A DNA stretch of 64,000 bases from Brevundimonas sp. A19_0 (lineage in GTDB: Bacteria > Pseudomonadota > Alphaproteobacteria > Caulobacterales > Caulobacteraceae). Numbering within the stretch: the stretch's first letter is position 1; the number at the start of each line of letters is the position of its first letter. Where the stretch lies: NCBI RefSeq assembly GCF_017744255.1, contig NZ_JAGHQP010000003.1, positions 1-64,000 of the forward strand, in the 5' to 3' direction. The position numbers and the translations under genes are program-made. Under the pieces are notes generated by a model that was given only the letters and a program-made list of their open reading frames with translations, searched no databases and was not told the origin of the DNA. This document shows, one piece after another, positions 42,922 to 53,336 of this stretch.

Positions 42922-44817
42922 TCAGGCGTCCACCGTGCGGTCGACCACATTGGGGTCTGGGGGCGTGTCGGTTCCGGGCGGTCCGGCGGGCGGCTGGGCA
43001 AACACCACGGATGCGCCTTCTTCGGCCGATCCGACCACATGGCGGAAGGCGCCGAACAGTTCGCGACCGTAGCCCCAGGACGCGGTCTGCAGGCTGGCCT
43101 CGGTCCTCGGCGCACAGGGACGCTCGCCAAAGTCGGGACAGCCCACCACGGTCAGCTCGCCCTTGTCCGGGTCGAGGCGGATGATGTCGCCGTTGCGGAC
43201 GCGGGCGATCGGCCCGCCGGCCAGCGCCTCAGGGCTGAGGTGGATGGCGGCCGGTGTCTTGCCCGACGCGCCGGACATGCGACCGTCGGTGACGAAGGCG
43301 ACCTTGAAGCCCCGGTCCTGGATCACGCTCAGCGCGGGCGACAGGCTGTGCAACTCGGGCATGCCGTTCGCCTTGGGGCCCTGGAAGCGCAGGACCACGA
43401 CGACGTCGCGATCCAGCTGGCCCTGCTTGAAGGCCTCCAGCGCCGCCTCCTGGCTGTCGAACACGGCGGCGGGGGCCTCGACCACCCGGTGCTCGGGCTT
43501 GACGGCCGAGACCTTGATGACCGCCCGGCCTAGTGCGCCCTGCACGAGACGCAGGCCGCCGTCCTTCTGGAAGGGATCGGAGACAGGGCGCAGGATGTCG
43601 GGGTCGAGGCTTTCGCTCACGCCGTCGCGCCAGACCAGCTGGCCCTCCTCGTCGAGGACAGGCTCCTGATAATAGGCCTTGAGGCCCTCGCCCATGACGG
43701 TGGTGACGTCGGTGTGCAGATGACCGCTCTCCGCCAGTTCGCGCACCACGAAGGCCACGCCGCCGGCGGCCTGGAAGGCGTTCACATCGGCCGAGCCGTT
43801 CGGATAGACGCGCGCCAGCAACGGCGTGCAGCTGCTCAGCTCGTCCAGATCGGTCCAGTCGATCAGTACGCCCGCCGACCGGGCCATGGCGACCAGATGG
43901 ATGGCGTGGTTGGTCGAGCCGCCGGTGGCCAGCAGGGCAATGATGGCGTTGATGATCGACTTCTCATCGACCACCCGGCTCATGCGGCCTTCGCCCGAGC
44001 GGGCCAGTTCGACGGCACGCTTCGCCGCCGCCGCGGTCAGGGCATCCCTGAGGCCGGTATCCGGGTGGACGAAGGCGGTCGAGGGCAGGTGGAGGCCGAT
44101 CACCTCCATCATCATCTGGTTGGAGTTCGCCGTGCCGTAGAAGGTGCAGGTGCCCGGCGAGTGATAGCTGGCGACCTCGCTTTCCAGCAGGGTGGCGCGA
44201 TCCACCTTGTTCTGGGCGTAGAGGGCGCGCACCCGGGCCTTTTCCGCATTGGGAATGCCACTGGGCATGGGGCCGGCGGGGGCGAAGACGACCGGCAGGT
44301 GGCCGAACGCCAGCGAGCCCATGAACAGGCCCGGCACGATCTTGTCGCACACGCCGAGGCAGAGGGCGGCGTCAAAGGCATCGTGGGTCAGGGCCACAGC
44401 GGTCGACATGGCGATCACGTCGCGGCTGAACAGCGACAGCTCCATGCCCGGCCGGCCCTGGGTCACGCCATCGCACATGGCGGGGGTGCCGCCCGCGACC
44501 TGGGCGGTGGCGTTCACCTCGCGCACGGCCTGACGGACGATGTCGGGGAAGCGCTCGAACGGCTGATGGGCCGACAGCATGTCGTTATAGGCGGTGACGA
44601 TGCCCAGGTTCGGCTGGCTGCCCGACATGGCATTCAGCTTGTCCTTGACCGGCGCGCCGGCAAAGGCGTGGGCCCAGTTGGCGCAGCTCAGCTTGGCACG
44701 GCCGGGGCGGTTGGTCGCGGCGTCGTCCATGCGGCGCAGATAGTCGGCGCGGGTGTCACGGCTGCGGGCGATGATGCGATCGGTGACCGCGCGCAGGATG
44801 GGGTGGAGGTCGGTCAT
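42922..44817 (-). CDS. edd: Phosphogluconate dehydratase
   Basis: A 631-residue [4Fe-4S] dehydratase converting 6-phosphogluconate to 2-keto-3-deoxy-6-phosphogluconate, the signature step of the Entner-Doudoroff pathway. Motifs of the IlvD/Edd family are present: [30 protein letters not shown] and [19 protein letters not shown], whose cysteines bind the cluster. ATG 44817 was chosen; it overlaps the pgl stop by 4 nt (ATGA). KDPG aldolase (eda) is not in the window. Confidence 0.96.
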   Translation of the reverse strand: MTDLHPILRAVTDRIIARSRDTRADYLRRMDDAATNRPGRAKLSCANWAHAFAGAPVKDKLNAMSGSQPNLGIVTAYNDMLSAHQPFERFPDIVRQAVREVNATAQVAGGTPAMCDGVTQGRPGMELSLFSRDVIAMSTAVALTHDAFDAALCLGVCDKIVPGLFMGSLAFGHLPVVFAPAGPMPSGIPNAEKARVRALYAQNKVDRATLLESEVASYHSPGTCTFYGTANSNQMMMEVIGLHLPSTAFVHPDTGLRDALTAAAAKRAVELARSGEGRMSRVVDEKSIINAIIALLATGGSTNHAIHLVAMARSAGVLIDWTDLDELSSCTPLLARVYPNGSADVNAFQAAGGVAFVVRELAESGHLHTDVTTVMGEGLKAYYQEPVLDEEGQLVWRDGVSESLDPDILRPVSDPFQKDGGLRLVQGALGRAVIKVSAVKPEHRVVEAPAAVFDSQEAALEAFKQGQLDRDVVVVLRFQGPKANGMPELHSLSPALSVIQDRGFKVAFVTDGRMSGASGKTPAAIHLSPEALAGGPIARVRNGDIIRLDPDKGELTVVGCPDFGERPCAPRTEASLQTASWGYGRELFGAFRHVVGSAEEGASVVFAQPPAGPPGTDTPPDPNVVDRTVDA

Positions 44818-45524
44818 GCGGACTCCTCCGTCCATAGGATTTGCAGGTGGGGAATGTGGGCGGCGAGGGCCGCGACAGGGACGATGGCCGGGTCACCCAT
44901 GACCTGATCCTCGAACACGCGGCGCTTGGCCGATCCGGTCAGGGCCATGACGACGGTGTCGCAGCGCATCAGCCACGGCAGGTTCATCGACAGCCGTTCG
45001 CGACTGGGGGCCATGCCGTCGCGTCCCGCCGGCACGCCGAGGACGGCGGGCGACAGGGTGGGCGTCAGGAGGGTTTTCAGCGTCGGGCTCTCGGGGAACA
45101 TCGACAGGATGTGGCCGTCCTCGCCCATGCCCAGCAGGGCCGCATCCAGCCGGTCGGTGGCAGCGTTGAGCGCCCGTGTGGCGACGGCGGCGGCGCGATC
45201 GACCGTCAGGGCGGCGCTGTGCAGCGGGATGAAGTCGGCCTGGCCCGGCCCGACCGGCAGGCTGGTCTTGAGCAGGGTCGCGTTCGACTCGGGCGAGCTC
45301 TCGGGCACATGACGCTCATCGACCAGGGTGACGGTGACGCGGCTCCAGTCGAGGTCGGCCTCGCGCATCGCGGCATAGACCGGCCCGGGGGTGGAGCCGC
45401 CCGATCCGGCGAAGATCGCGCGCGGGCGCTCGGTCAGGGCATTGGCCAGCGCCCCGGTCATCCGCTCGGCGCAGGCCGTGGCCCATCGCGCGGGCGAGGC
45501 AAAGGTTTCGATCTCAACGCTCAT
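44814..45524 (-). CDS. pgl: 6-phosphogluconolactonase
   Basis: A 236-residue lactonase hydrolysing 6-phosphogluconolactone to 6-phosphogluconate. Family motifs are the sugar-phosphate site [38 protein letters not shown] and [18 protein letters not shown] 45524 lies inside the zwf 3' end (11-nt overlap). Second gene of the operon. Confidence 0.94.
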   Translation of the reverse strand: MSVEIETFASPARWATACAERMTGALANALTERPRAIFAGSGGSTPGPVYAAMREADLDWSRVTVTLVDERHVPESSPESNATLLKTSLPVGPGQADFIPLHSAALTVDRAAAVATRALNAATDRLDAALLGMGEDGHILSMFPESPTLKTLLTPTLSPAVLGVPAGRDGMAPSRERLSMNLPWLMRCDTVVMALTGSAKRRVFEDQVMGDPAIVPVAALAAHIPHLQILWTEESA

Positions 45525-46953
45525 GACTGCTCCAGAGACGGCCCGTGCGGGACAGCAGCAGGTCGGCGGCCTCGGGGCCCCAGCTGCCGCCTTCATAGGG
45601 CTCGACCTTCATCGCCGCGCCGTCCCAGGCGTCGGAAACCTCGTCGACCCATTTCCAGGCCTCTTCCGCCTCGTCCCGTCGCACGAACAGGGTGGAATCC
45701 CCGGCCATGGCGTCCAGCAGCAGCCGCTCATAGGCGATGCGGCGGCGCGGCGGGCTGGCCTTGCGGTCGTTGTGCCCCCACGACAGGCTCATGGTGATGG
45801 GCTGAAGCTGCATGCGTTGATCGAGGCCGGGCTGCTTGTTCATCACCTCGAGGGAAATGTCCTCGTCCGGCTGGAGTTCAATGATCATCCGGTTCGGCTG
45901 GATCGCGCCGCGATAGCTGGATCCGTCCCGGCCGAAGATGGAGTGGGGCACCGGCTTGAACTGGATGACGATCTCGGTGCGCTTTTCGGCCATGCATTTG
46001 CCGGTGCGCATGAAGAAGGGCACGCCCGCCCAGCGCCAGTTGTCGATGTCGGCACGGATGGCGACGAAGGTCTCGGTGTCGGTCGGGGCGCCCCGCTCGC
46101 TGACATAGTCCGTGTACTGCCCCCGGGTGGTGACGCGGCCGGCCTCCTCGACCGTGATCGGGCGAAGCGAGCGCAGCACCTTGACCTTCTCGTTGCGTAC
46201 CGAATCCGCGTCGATGTTGGACGGCGGCTCCATGGCCACCAGACACAGCAGCTGCAGCATGTGGTTCTGCAGCATGTCGCGCAGGGCGCCGTACTCGTCA
46301 TAGTAGGGCCAGCGGTCCCCCACGGCGACGGTCTCGGCCACGGTGATCTGCACATGGTCGATGGTCAGATTGTTCCACAGCGGCTCGAAGATGGTGTTGC
46401 CGAAGCGCAGGGCGATCAGGTTCTGGACCGTCTCCTTGCCCAGATAGTGGTCGATGCGGAACACCTGGCTCTCGTCGAACACGGCCGAGACGGCGTCGTC
46501 GATCTCGCGGAAGCTCTCCAGATCGCGGCCGACGGGCTTTTCCAGCACGATCCGGGTGTCCGGACCGGCCAGCCCTGCGGCGTGCATGGCCGACACGATC
46601 CGACCGTAGAGCGAGGGCGACACGGCCATGAAAGCGGTTACAGAGCCGTCCCCGGTCTTCGCCTTCAGCGCCTTCAACTCATCCGCGCTGGTGGCGTCCA
46701 GCGCCACATAGTCCAGCCGGGCGGCCAGCCGGGTCCAGGTGTCGTCGGACCAGACGTCGTCCAACCTGGCGCGGGGCTCGACCGAGGCCCGCACCCGCTC
46801 GATGTAGGCGTCGCGTGTCTCGTCCGACCGGGCGGCGGCGATGATCTTCAGATCCGGGTCGAGCAGGCCGTCGTGGTCCAGAAAGTACAGGGACGGCAGC
46901 AGCATGCGGAGCGCCAGGTCTCCACCTCCGCCGAACAGTATCAGGGCCGACAT
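45514..46953 (-). CDS. zwf: Glucose-6-phosphate 1-dehydrogenase
   Basis: A 479-residue NADP-linked enzyme making 6-phosphogluconolactone from glucose 6-phosphate. The nucleotide site is LFGGGGDLALRMLLPSLY (Gly replaces the usual Ser of GASGD), the catalytic and binding motif is FRIDHYLGKETVQNL, and LEKPVGRDL precedes it. ATG 46953 was chosen with GGAGAGGCGA upstream; an in-frame start at 46983 adds ten charged residues. It is first in the sugar cluster and 50 nt behind hisIE on the same strand, without a visible terminator. Confidence 0.95.
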   Translation of the reverse strand: MSALILFGGGGDLALRMLLPSLYFLDHDGLLDPDLKIIAAARSDETRDAYIERVRASVEPRARLDDVWSDDTWTRLAARLDYVALDATSADELKALKAKTGDGSVTAFMAVSPSLYGRIVSAMHAAGLAGPDTRIVLEKPVGRDLESFREIDDAVSAVFDESQVFRIDHYLGKETVQNLIALRFGNTIFEPLWNNLTIDHVQITVAETVAVGDRWPYYDEYGALRDMLQNHMLQLLCLVAMEPPSNIDADSVRNEKVKVLRSLRPITVEEAGRVTTRGQYTDYVSERGAPTDTETFVAIRADIDNWRWAGVPFFMRTGKCMAEKRTEIVIQFKPVPHSIFGRDGSSYRGAIQPNRMIIELQPDEDISLEVMNKQPGLDQRMQLQPITMSLSWGHNDRKASPPRRRIAYERLLLDAMAGDSTLFVRRDEAEEAWKWVDEVSDAWDGAAMKVEPYEGGSWGPEAADLLLSRTGRLWSSHER

Positions 46954-47003
46954 TCGCCTCTCCGTCTCTTCGTCCGGGCGCACCGGCCGAAAGGGGCGCG
47001 CCG

Positions 47004-47630
47004 TCAGACAGGGTTCTTGGCCGCTTCGGCCCGCCGGGCCAACACGTCGAGCACGTCCTGAAACACCATGTGACGCGTCTTGAGCAGAACGAACAGGTGA
47101 TAGATGAGGTCCGCCGCCTCATTCGCAAGCTCTTCGGTGTCGCCTGCGGCCCCGGCCAAAGCCGTCTCGACGCCTTCTTCGCCGACCTTTTGCGCCGCGC
47201 GTTTGGGCCCATCGGCCATCAGGCGGGCAGTCCAGCTGGTCTCGGGATCGGCAGACGCGCGCTGGTCGATGGTGGCCTCCAGCCGGCCGAGACGGCCCAG
47301 CCCCGGGGCGTCCTCCTCGCCGAAACAGCTGATGCGGTTCAGGTGACACGCATTGCCGACCGGCCGCACCTTGAGCACCAGGGCGTCGCCGTCGCAGTCG
47401 GGCGTGATCGAGACGACATGCAGCCGGTCGCCCGAGGTCTCGCCCTTGCGCCAGCGTCCACCCCGCGACCGCGAAAAGAAGGTCGCCTCGCCGCTCGCCT
47501 GTGTCTCTTCGAGGGCGGCGCGATCCATATAGGCCAGGGTCAGGACCTGAAGCGTCGCCGCGTCCTGCACCACCACCGGGATCAGGCCGTCGCCCTTGTC
47601 GAAGTCCAGCGTGTCGGGATTGAGGGTCAC
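47004..47630 (-). CDS. hisI: Bifunctional phosphoribosyl-AMP cyclohydrolase / phosphoribosyl-ATP pyrophosphatase (HisIE)
   Basis: A 208-residue fusion of two histidine-pathway enzymes. The N-terminal HisI part (about residues 1-115) has [20 protein letters not shown], the zinc/metal site [18 protein letters not shown], and the [11 protein letters not shown] and [10 protein letters not shown] motifs. The C-terminal HisE part (about 120-208) has the pyrophosphatase helices [12 protein letters not shown] and [18 protein letters not shown] 47630 overlaps the hisF stop by 4 nt (GTGA). It is last in the his cluster. Confidence 0.93.
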   Translation of the reverse strand: MTLNPDTLDFDKGDGLIPVVVQDAATLQVLTLAYMDRAALEETQASGEATFFSRSRGGRWRKGETSGDRLHVVSITPDCDGDALVLKVRPVGNACHLNRISCFGEEDAPGLGRLGRLEATIDQRASADPETSWTARLMADGPKRAAQKVGEEGVETALAGAAGDTEELANEAADLIYHLFVLLKTRHMVFQDVLDVLARRAEAAKNPV

Positions 47631-48394
47631 AGCCTGATCTCCTGTCCGGCGTCGGCGAGGTAGCGTTTGAGGTCGGGGATGGCGATGGCCCCCGTGTGGA
47701 AGACACTGGCGGCCAGCGCGCCCGAGACATCGGCCTGTTCGAACACTTGGCGGAAATGGTCGGGCGCCCCGGCCCCGCCCGAGGCGACCAGCGGAATGGT
47801 CAGCCGCTCGCGTGCTGCCTTCAGCTGGGCGATGTCATAGCCGTTCCGGACGCCGTCCTGGTCCATGACGTTCAGCACGATCTCGCCGGCGCCGAGCGCC
47901 TCGGCCTCGAGGATCCAGTCCAGGGTGCGGCGGCCCGTGCGCTTCGTGGCCGAGGGGTCGCCGGTGAACTGGTGCACCTGCCACTCGCCGTCGATGAGGC
48001 GGCTGTCGACGCCGATCACCACGCACTGGCGGCCCAGCCGTTCGGCCAGCTCCGTGATCAGGTCGGGCCGCGCCAGCGCCCGCGAATTGACCGAGACCTT
48101 GTCGGCGCCGTGGTCGAGACAGCGGGCGGCCTGATCGGCATCGGCGATGCCGCCCGCAACACAGAAGGGGATGTCCAGATCGCGCGCGATGTCGGCGATC
48201 CAGCCATAGTCGAGGGTGCGGCCCTCAGGGCTGGCGGTGATGTCGTAGAAGACCAGTTCATCGGCACCCTGATCGCGATAGCGCAGGGCGAGTTCGACCG
48301 CGTCGCCCATGTCGACATGGCCCTCGAAGCGCACGCCCTTGACCACCCGGCCGTCCTTCACGTCCAGACAGGGGATGATGCGTCGCGCGGTCAT
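47627..48394 (-). CDS. hisF: Imidazole glycerol phosphate synthase subunit HisF
   Basis: A 255-residue cyclase subunit (TIM barrel) that joins PRFAR with ammonia from HisH to give imidazole glycerol phosphate. The catalytic aspartates sit in [16 protein letters not shown] (near the N-terminus) and in [29 protein letters not shown] is a phosphate-binding loop. ATG 48394 overlaps the hisA stop by 4 nt. Confidence 0.96.
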   Translation of the reverse strand: MTARRIIPCLDVKDGRVVKGVRFEGHVDMGDAVELALRYRDQGADELVFYDITASPEGRTLDYGWIADIARDLDIPFCVAGGIADADQAARCLDHGADKVSVNSRALARPDLITELAERLGRQCVVIGVDSRLIDGEWQVHQFTGDPSATKRTGRRTLDWILEAEALGAGEIVLNVMDQDGVRNGYDIAQLKAARERLTIPLVASGGAGAPDHFRQVFEQADVSGALAASVFHTGAIAIPDLKRYLADAGQEIRL

Positions 48395-49122
48395 CGCACG
48401 GCCTCGAGCGCCTGTTCGACGGTGAAGCGGCCTTCATACAGGGCGCGTCCGATGATGGCGCCGTCGCAGCCCGCGTCGCGCGCGGCCGTCAGGTCGGCGG
48501 TTGCGGCCACCCCGCCCGAGGCCTGCACCTTCAGGTCCGGACGGCGCCGGACGATCTCGGCCAGCAGGTCGATATTGGGGCCGGTCAGGGCCCCGTCGCG
48601 ACCGATGTCGGTGACCAGCAGGTGGCGGAAGACTCCTTCGGGATAGAGGTCAAGTACGGCCCACAGGTCGAGCGGCGCGGCCTCGGTCCAGCCCTTGAGT
48701 GCGGGCACAATCCCCGTGTCGGTGACGCGCACATCCAGCGCCAGCGTCAGGGCTTCGGGGCCCAGATCCTCCAGCCAGCCGCGCACCGTGCCGGGTGCGG
48801 TGACGGCCAGCGAGCCGACCACCACCCGGGCCACGCCCGCATCCCGCAGGCGCACGACATCCTCGCGTGTGCGCACCCCGCCGCCGGACTGGATGCGGGC
48901 GCGTCCGGTCCCGGCCAGTCGCGACAGGGTCTCGTGCTGGACCGCGCGACCGGCCTCGGCCCCGTCCAGATCGACGATGTGCACCCAGTCGGCCCCGGCC
49001 TCGGCAAAGGCATTCAGGCGCGCGACCGGATCGGCGTCATAGCGGGTCACCTGACCAAAGCGCCCGTGCATCAGCCGCACGCAGACGCCGTCCTTCAGGT
49101 CGATGGCGGGATAGAGGATCAT
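48391..49122 (-). CDS. hisA: Phosphoribosyl-formimino-AICAR isomerase HisA
   Basis: A 243-residue TIM-barrel isomerase performing an Amadori rearrangement of ProFAR to PRFAR. The motifs [20 protein letters not shown] and [11 protein letters not shown] in the N-terminal half and [15 protein letters not shown] in the C-terminal half supply the catalytic Asp pair and phosphate sites. ATG 49122 overlaps the hisH stop by 4 nt. Confidence 0.95.
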   Translation of the reverse strand: MILYPAIDLKDGVCVRLMHGRFGQVTRYDADPVARLNAFAEAGADWVHIVDLDGAEAGRAVQHETLSRLAGTGRARIQSGGGVRTREDVVRLRDAGVARVVVGSLAVTAPGTVRGWLEDLGPEALTLALDVRVTDTGIVPALKGWTEAAPLDLWAVLDLYPEGVFRHLLVTDIGRDGALTGPNIDLLAEIVRRRPDLKVQASGGVAATADLTAARDAGCDGAIIGRALYEGRFTVEQALEAVR

Positions 49123-49718
49123 GCGTCGATCGCCAGAAAGTTGGACAGGATGCGGGCGCCGGTCGTCGACGACCGCTCGGGGTGGAACTGGCAGCCCCAG
49201 CGGTTGCCCTGCCGGACCATGGCGGGGAAGGGGGTGCCGTGGCGGGCTCGGGCGAGCGTCGCCGGACCGTCGGGACAGGCGAAGCCGTGCACGAAATAGA
49301 CATAGGCCCCGTCCTCGACGCCCTCGGTCAGCGGATCTTCGGCCAGATCGGACAGGGCCGACCAGCCCATGTGCGGGACCGTCAGCCCGGGGCCGGGCGT
49401 GAGCGGGACCACCTGTCCGGGGATCAGGCCCAGCAGGGGCACGTCCCCCTCGGCGCTGCTTTCGAACAGCAGCTGCTGGCCGAGGCACAGGCCGATCAGC
49501 GGGCGGGGAAAGGCCCGGATCGGCGCGCTGAGGCCCAGCGCATCCAGCCGGCGCATGGCCCAGGCGGCCGCCCCCACACCGGGCAGCACCAGTCGCTCGG
49601 CCTCGTTGATGCCGGCGGCGTCCGACACGCGGCGCACCCGTGCCCCCAGCCGTTCGAAGGCGAACTGCACCGAGGCCAGATTGCCCGCGCCGTAATCCAG
49701 AAGCGCAACCTCGGTCAC
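49119..49718 (-). CDS. hisH: Imidazole glycerol phosphate synthase subunit HisH
   Basis: A 199-residue class I glutamine amidotransferase that hydrolyses glutamine and channels ammonia to HisF. The nucleophile Cys is in LIGLCLGQQLLFE; the His-Glu pair lies in the C-terminal QFHPERS. The oxyanion strand LPGVGA is also present. Translation starts at GTG 49718, overlapping the hisCB stop by 4 nt. Confidence 0.95.
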   Translation of the reverse strand: MTEVALLDYGAGNLASVQFAFERLGARVRRVSDAAGINEAERLVLPGVGAAAWAMRRLDALGLSAPIRAFPRPLIGLCLGQQLLFESSAEGDVPLLGLIPGQVVPLTPGPGLTVPHMGWSALSDLAEDPLTEGVEDGAYVYFVHGFACPDGPATLARARHGTPFPAMVRQGNRWGCQFHPERSSTTGARILSNFLAIDA

Positions 49719-51151
49719 AGCACACCCTTGGTCGAGGGGACGGCGTCGCCCTCGATGCGGATCGCCTGACGGAGCGCCCGCCCGAAAGCCTTGTAGACGG
49801 CCTCGGTCTTGTGGTGGTCGTCGTCGCCGGTCACCGAGACATGGATGGCGGCCCCCAGATGCTCGGCCAGTGAGCGGAACACATGGGCCGTCAGATCGGT
49901 GCGGTAGTCGCCGATGAAGGGGGTCGCGAACGTCCCCTCGAACACCGGATAGGGGCGGCCCGACAGGTCGATCGAGACCGTCGCATTGGCCTCGTCCATC
50001 GGCAGGACGAAGCCGTAACGGGCGATGCCGCGCCGTTCGCCCAGCGCATGTTTCAGGGCCTGACCGAGGGCGATGGCCGAGTCCTCGATCGTGTGATGCG
50101 GGTCGGTGTGCAGGTCGCCCTCGCAGGCGAGCCGCAGGGAAAAGCCGCCGTGGGCCGCGACCTGTTCCAGCATGTGATCGAAGAAGCCGACGCCGGTGGT
50201 GATCGAGACCGGGCCGGTCGCATCCAGATCGACGGCGCAGACGATGCGGGTCTCCTTGGTGTCGCGCACGGACTGTCCGGTCCGGTTCGGCCGGGCCTGC
50301 GCCGGAGCGAGATCCAGGGCGGCCAGCAGGCGGTCGTTGATGTCCGCGCGCGCCGACACCGGCAGGCGCAGCCGCTCGCCGGCCATTTCCGCCGGAATGC
50401 CGAACCGGGCCAGCGCCGCGCGCACGGCGGCGGGATCGGCCGGGCGCACCATCAGCACGGGCCCGACGCCGGGCTCGACGGGCATGTCGCGGCCGAGCGC
50501 CTTCGTCAGCCGCGCCCGCTCCCGGACCGTGGCCGCGATACGCTCGCGTGTCTCGATCAGGCGCGACGGGTCGAGCGCCTGCAGGGCCAGTCGCACGCAG
50601 ACCTCGGGCAGGGCATAGGGTTCGAGCACGGCGGCCAGCCGCTGCAACGTCGCGGCCTGTCCCAGAGCCGCGCCGACGCGGGCGCCCGCCAGTCCATAGG
50701 CGAGCGACAGGCTGCGCAACACGACCAGATTGGCCTGATCGGCGATGACGGTGGCGGCGGAAGGCGTATCGGCGAACTCGGCCAGACCTTCGTCGACCAC
50801 CAGCAGGGCCGGAGCCACGCGGGCCGCCATCTCGGCCACGGCCTCGGGCGAGCCGAGGGCGCGCACGATCACCACGCCGGGACGGGCCCCGGATCCCGGG
50901 CGGGCATAGAGGTCGGCCAGGGTCCGGAAGGGCTCGGCCTGCGGGGCCTCGACGGATTGTCCCGCGCGGGCGGCCAGCCGGAAGGCCAGCTCCAGCCCGT
51001 GGGTCACACCCCGGACGGGCAGGACCTGATCGGGGGCGACGCCGTAAAGCTCGGCCATGCGCGCGGCGAGGGCGCCGGGGTGGACGGGATAGCGATCCAG
51101 TCCTTCGCCGCCGCTGACCAGCGGGGCGAAGGGGGCGGGCAGGTTCTTCAT
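49715..51151 (-). CDS. hisB: Imidazoleglycerol-phosphate dehydratase fused to a degenerate HisC-like domain
   Basis: A 478-residue fusion. Residues about 293-478 are an intact HisB-type IGP dehydratase: GVGFFDHMLEQVAAHGG, TDPHHTIEDSAIALGQAL, PMDEANATVSIDLSGRPY and GDDDHHKTEAVYKAFGRALR hold the metal-binding His clusters. Residues 1-285 look like a fold-type I aminotransferase of the HisC family but are degenerate. The PLP lysine position is Leu150 (SLSLAYGLAGARVG where HisC has S-K), the NPNNPTG motif is missing, and the DEAY motif reads DEGL. It is probably not catalytic as an aminotransferase. ATG 51151 overlaps the hisD stop by 4 nt. The rest of the his order suggests an ancestral hisC-hisB junction lost its boundary. 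Confidence 0.87.
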   Translation of the reverse strand: MKNLPAPFAPLVSGGEGLDRYPVHPGALAARMAELYGVAPDQVLPVRGVTHGLELAFRLAARAGQSVEAPQAEPFRTLADLYARPGSGARPGVVIVRALGSPEAVAEMAARVAPALLVVDEGLAEFADTPSAATVIADQANLVVLRSLSLAYGLAGARVGAALGQAATLQRLAAVLEPYALPEVCVRLALQALDPSRLIETRERIAATVRERARLTKALGRDMPVEPGVGPVLMVRPADPAAVRAALARFGIPAEMAGERLRLPVSARADINDRLLAALDLAPAQARPNRTGQSVRDTKETRIVCAVDLDATGPVSITTGVGFFDHMLEQVAAHGGFSLRLACEGDLHTDPHHTIEDSAIALGQALKHALGERRGIARYGFVLPMDEANATVSIDLSGRPYPVFEGTFATPFIGDYRTDLTAHVFRSLAEHLGAAIHVSVTGDDDHHKTEAVYKAFGRALRQAIRIEGDAVPSTKGVL

Positions 51152-52455
51152 GCGCCGGTCCTCAGATCCGCCGCGCGGGCGTGGGCCTCCAGACCCTCCA
51201 GCCGGGCCAGACGCGCGGCGACGGGGGCGAGGGCGGCAGCGCCTGCCTCGGAGACGGACTGCACCGACATGGAGGTCATGAAGCTGGCGGTGGTGATGCC
51301 GCCCAGCGTCCGCGCCCCGCCGTCGGTCGGCAAAACGTGGCTGGGCCCGGCGGCATAATCACCGAGCGTCTCGGCCGCCCAGGTACCGACGAAGATGGCG
51401 CCTGCGGCGGTGATCCGGTCGACCAGCTTTTCCGCATCCAGCGTCTGCAGTGCCAGGTGTTCGGGGCCGTAAAGATTGGCGATCGCGCAGGCCTGCTCCA
51501 GATCGGCGACGCGAATGGCGCGCCCCTCGGCCAAAGAGCGTCGGGCGATGTCCGCGCGCGGCAGGGTCTGCAACTGGTCCTCGACCGCCTGGAGAATGGC
51601 GGCGATGGCGCCCCGGCTGTTCGACACCAGCAGCACCTGGGCGTCGGCATCGTGCTCGGCCTGGCTGAGCAGGTCGGCGGCGGCGATGTCGGGATCGGCG
51701 CTGGAATCGGCGATGACCATCAGCTCTGACGGTCCAGCCGGCATGTCGACCGCCGGTCCACCGGGCAGGGCGTTCGCCTGCTTCTTGGCCTCGGCGACCC
51801 AGGCGTTGCCCGGTCCGAACAGTTTGTCGACAGGGGCGATTTCGCCATCGTCGAAGGTCGCGCCAAAGGTCAGGGCGGCGATGGCCTGGGCCCCGCCGAT
51901 CAGCCACAGGGCGTCCAGCCCGGCCTCGTCCGCCGCCACGATCATGGCCGGGTGGACGCCGCCGTCCTTGGCGGGCGGGGTCACGGCGATGCGGCGCGCA
52001 ACGCCGGCGACACCCGCCGGAATGGCCTGCATCAGCAAGGAGGAAAACAGCGGTGCACTGCCGCCCGGGACATAGAGGCCCGCCGAGGCGATGGGCCGCC
52101 ACACCAGCCGGGAGCGCACGCCCGGCGTGGTCTCGACCCAGCCGGTGTCTTCGGGCCGGGTGGCCTGATGGAAGACGCGGACATTCTCGGCGGCGATACG
52201 CAGGGCCCGGGTGTCGGCGGGCGGCAGGGCCGCGCGGGCTTCGCGCACCCCGTCAGGCGTGAGGGCGATGCGCCGGGGGGCGGCGCCGTCCAGCTTCAGG
52301 CTCCAGTCAGCCACGGCCGCAGCGCCGCGCGCCTGCACATCGTCAAAGATGGCGCGCACCGTGTCGCTGACGCGCGCTTCGGTGCGCTGCGCCGGGCGGG
52401 CCAGAGCCTCGCGTTGCTCCTCGACGGAAAGGGTCGTCCAGTCGATCTGACGCAT
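51148..52455 (-). CDS. hisD: Histidinol dehydrogenase
   Basis: A 435-residue zinc enzyme that oxidises L-histidinol to L-histidine in two NAD+ steps. Family motifs are present: LYVPGGSAPLFSSLLMQAIPA, GGAQAIAALTFG, DKLFGPGNAWVAEAK, DMPAGPSELMVIAD, NLYGPEHLALQT and GDYAAGPSHVLPT, the last with the catalytic His and zinc ligands. ATG 52455 overlaps the hisG stop by one base (TGATG); a GTG at 52458 is an alternative. Confidence 0.95.
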   Translation of the reverse strand: MRQIDWTTLSVEEQREALARPAQRTEARVSDTVRAIFDDVQARGAAAVADWSLKLDGAAPRRIALTPDGVREARAALPPADTRALRIAAENVRVFHQATRPEDTGWVETTPGVRSRLVWRPIASAGLYVPGGSAPLFSSLLMQAIPAGVAGVARRIAVTPPAKDGGVHPAMIVAADEAGLDALWLIGGAQAIAALTFGATFDDGEIAPVDKLFGPGNAWVAEAKKQANALPGGPAVDMPAGPSELMVIADSSADPDIAAADLLSQAEHDADAQVLLVSNSRGAIAAILQAVEDQLQTLPRADIARRSLAEGRAIRVADLEQACAIANLYGPEHLALQTLDAEKLVDRITAAGAIFVGTWAAETLGDYAAGPSHVLPTDGGARTLGGITTASFMTSMSVQSVSEAGAAALAPVAARLARLEGLEAHARAADLRTGA

Positions 52456-53336
52456 CACATCATCTTCTCGATGGGCAGGACCAGGATGGACGAGGCGCCC
52501 TCGGCCTTGAGGCGTTCCAGCGTCTCCCAGAAGACGGCCTCCTGACAGACGGCGTGGACGGCGACCGCATCATCGCGGCCCGACAACGGCATGACGGTCG
52601 GCGATTCCGAGCCCGGCAGCAGGGCGGTGATCCGGTCCAGCGCGGCGCGCGGGGCGTTCAACATGACGTATTTGGCATCCTGCGAGGCCACCACCCCGCC
52701 GATGCGCGTGATCAGGTTTTCGAGCAGCGACTCCAGCGCGTCCTCGACCGGCTGGGGTGAGCGGATCAGGACCGCCTGGCTCTCGAACACCGTGTCGAGC
52801 GGCACCAGACCATTGGCTTCCAGCGTCGCGCCGGTCGACACCAGGTCGCAGATGGCCGAGGCCAGCTTCAGGCGCGGAGCGACCTCGACGGCGCCGCGCA
52901 TGGTGACCACCCCGGCGTCGATCCCGTGCGCCGTCAGCCAGCGGCCGAGAATGCGCGGATAGCTGGTCGCCAGCCTCAGCCCGTTCAGCGAGACGGGACC
53001 GACGTAGGGCAGGCTTTCGGGCGCGGCGATCTTCAGCGTGCAGCGGCCAAAGCCCAGCGGCATGACCACCTCGGCCAGCGGGCCCCCGTTGCGGGCCTCT
53101 TCCAGCACATTCTCGCCCACGATGCCGAGGTCGCAGACGCCGTCGGCGACAAAGGTCGGGATGTCGTCATCGCGCACCCGCAGCAGATCCACCGGCGCAT
53201 TCTCGACCTTGTAGAGCAGGTCATTGTTGCCCTTGATGACGCGGAGGCCCGCATTGCGGATCAGGTCGAGGCTGCGCTCGGCCAGACGACCGGATTTCTG
53301 GACGGCGATACGAAGTCGCCCCTGAACCTTGCTCAC
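52455..53336 (-). CDS. hisG: ATP phosphoribosyltransferase, long form
   Basis: A 293-residue first enzyme of histidine synthesis, condensing ATP with PRPP. The N-terminal type II periplasmic-binding-like domains (LRIAVQKSGRLAE, and the PRPP loop around DLVSTGATLEANGL) are followed by a C-terminal ACT-like regulatory domain (about residues 215-293). It is therefore the long form, inhibited by histidine without HisZ. GTG 53336 overlaps the stop of the TrpR-like regulator by 4 nt. Confidence 0.94.
   Translation of the reverse strand: MSKVQGRLRIAVQKSGRLAERSLDLIRNAGLRVIKGNNDLLYKVENAPVDLLRVRDDDIPTFVADGVCDLGIVGENVLEEARNGGPLAEVVMPLGFGRCTLKIAAPESLPYVGPVSLNGLRLATSYPRILGRWLTAHGIDAGVVTMRGAVEVAPRLKLASAICDLVSTGATLEANGLVPLDTVFESQAVLIRSPQPVEDALESLLENLITRIGGVVASQDAKYVMLNAPRAALDRITALLPGSESPTVMPLSGRDDAVAVHAVCQEAVFWETLERLKAEGASSILVLPIEKMM

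Noticed and set aside
45391-47061. A 556-codon plus-strand frame opposite zwf and pgl
   Set aside because: Antisense shadow of conserved enzymes; no ribosome-binding site or motif.
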